From Syntrophaceae bacterium UBA6109 (GTDB taxonomy: Bacteria > Desulfobacterota > Syntrophia > Syntrophales > UBA6109), in the NCBI GenBank assembly GCA_002428445.1, contig DIWJ01000011.1, forward strand, positions 1 to 12,759: a stretch of 12,759 nucleotides of DNA, written 5' to 3'. Shown here piece by piece: positions 12,205-12,759 of this stretch (its first letter is position 1; each line of letters starts with the position of its first letter). A program made the translations under genes and the position numbers. The notes under the pieces were generated by a model. That model had not been told where the DNA came from and made no database searches. It saw only the letters and a program-made list of their open reading frames with translations.

Positions 12205-12759
12205 ATTTGTCCGCACCACATGCCCCTACTGCGGCACCGGCTGCGGCCTCCTGCTCAAGGTCGAGGATGGCCGCCTGACCGGAACGCTGCCCGACCGGGA
12301 GCACCCCGTGAGCCGGGGGACCCTCTGCATCAAGGGGTGGTCCGCCCACGAGTTCGTTGCCTCGCCGGAGCGCCTGACGCAGCCGCTGCTTCGGGAAGGC
12401 GACGGGTTCCGGCCGATCTCCTGGGACGATGCGATCGCGCTTGCCGCCGGCAAGATGCGGGAGGCGGCGGACAAATTCGGTCCCGATTCTGTCGGGGGGC
12501 TCTCCTCGGCCAAATGCACGAACGAGGAGAACTACCTGTTCCAGCGGCTGATCCGAGCCGCCTTCAAGACCAACAATGTGGACCATTGCGCGCGGCTCTG
12601 CCATGCCCCGACGACGGTCGCCATGGTCCAGACCCTGGGCAGCGGCGCCATGACCAATTCCATCGCCGATCTTGCGGGGGCGGAGTTCATCCTCGTCATC
12701 GGTTCCAACGCCGCCGAAAGCCACCCAGTTCTGATGGGGGAGATCTACAAGGCGATCGA
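12194..12759 (+). CDS. fdhA: Formate dehydrogenase-type molybdopterin oxidoreductase catalytic subunit, C-terminus outside window
   Basis: The first 188 residues are present. A [4Fe-4S] motif CPYCGTGC with Cys10, 13 and 17 plus Cys45 in LCIKGW, and Lys47, match FdhF-type enzymes, where this Lys relays electrons between cluster and pterin. The active-site block reads NVDHCARLCHAPTTVAM (128-144). The aligned position that is selenocysteine in E. coli FdhF is Cys136 here, followed by the catalytic His137. It is read through with a normal TGC codon. GSGAMTNSIADL (149-161 region) supports formate dehydrogenase over nitrate reductase. There is no Tat signal, so the enzyme is cytoplasmic. It overlaps the FrhB-like gene by 11 bp and is the last gene visible. 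Expected reaction is formate to CO2 or the reverse, with electrons to or from the Hdr-type complex; another related dehydrogenase cannot be fully excluded from this fragment. Confidence 0.9.
   Translation, partial: MSAEFVRTTCPYCGTGCGLLLKVEDGRLTGTLPDREHPVSRGTLCIKGWSAHEFVASPERLTQPLLREGDGFRPISWDDAIALAAGKMREAADKFGPDSVGGLSSAKCTNEENYLFQRLIRAAFKTNNVDHCARLCHAPTTVAMVQTLGSGAMTNSIADLAGAEFILVIGSNAAESHPVLMGEIYKAI

Overview
The window looks like part of a genome of an anaerobic, GC-rich bacterium, most likely from the Desulfobacterota (deltaproteobacterial, Syntrophus- or sulfate-reducer-like) lineages. That placement is inference from gene content: a tungsten/molybdenum aldehyde oxidoreductase, Qmo/Hdr-type flavoproteins, an MvhD, a formate dehydrogenase-type molybdoenzyme, system II cytochrome c maturation, and a GTCATTCC-ended palindromic repeat. 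No rRNA, tRNA, CRISPR array, transposase or phage gene was found.

Left part (1-3451), all main genes on the minus strand: the N-terminal part of a HAD-IIA (NagD-like) phosphatase that runs off the left edge (1-425); a translationally coupled cytochrome c synthesis pair, resB then ccsA (2710-507 reading leftwards); about 420 bp with no certain gene; and a short ModE-type winged-helix regulator (3451-3134).

Middle part (3452-7152), plus strand: a 320-bp divergent control region with candidate promoters in both directions, palindromes and a potentially folded leader. It is followed by a Sec-exported cytochrome P460-fold monohaem protein, a palindromic intergenic repeat, a Tat-signal protein with four [4Fe-4S] clusters, and an aldehyde:ferredoxin oxidoreductase (AOR) family enzyme. 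A strong intrinsic terminator closes this unit at 7111-7152. The AOR has no signal of its own but sits 5 bp behind a Tat-exported FeS partner, so the complex may be extracytoplasmic and hand electrons to the haem protein. The neighbouring cytochrome maturation genes and ModE-like regulator fit such a unit.

Right part (7153-12759), plus strand: a tightly packed operon of six genes with ATGA or longer overlaps at most junctions. In order: a NapG-like Tat-signal ferredoxin with four clusters, a short QmoA/HdrA-like flavoprotein, a longer HdrA-like flavoprotein, MvhD, an FrhB/FdhB-like multi-cluster protein, and the start of a formate dehydrogenase-type catalytic subunit with cysteine (not selenocysteine) at the metal-ligand position. 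The two HdrA-like proteins carry complementary sets of iron-sulfur insertions and probably form a heteromeric flavin/FeS core joining formate chemistry to other carriers.

The most interesting hypothesis is that the window couples an exported AOR/P460 haem module with a cytoplasmic Hdr-MvhD-Fdh module, under control of a ModE-type regulator. Substrates, carriers and the physical link between the two modules cannot be read from sequence.
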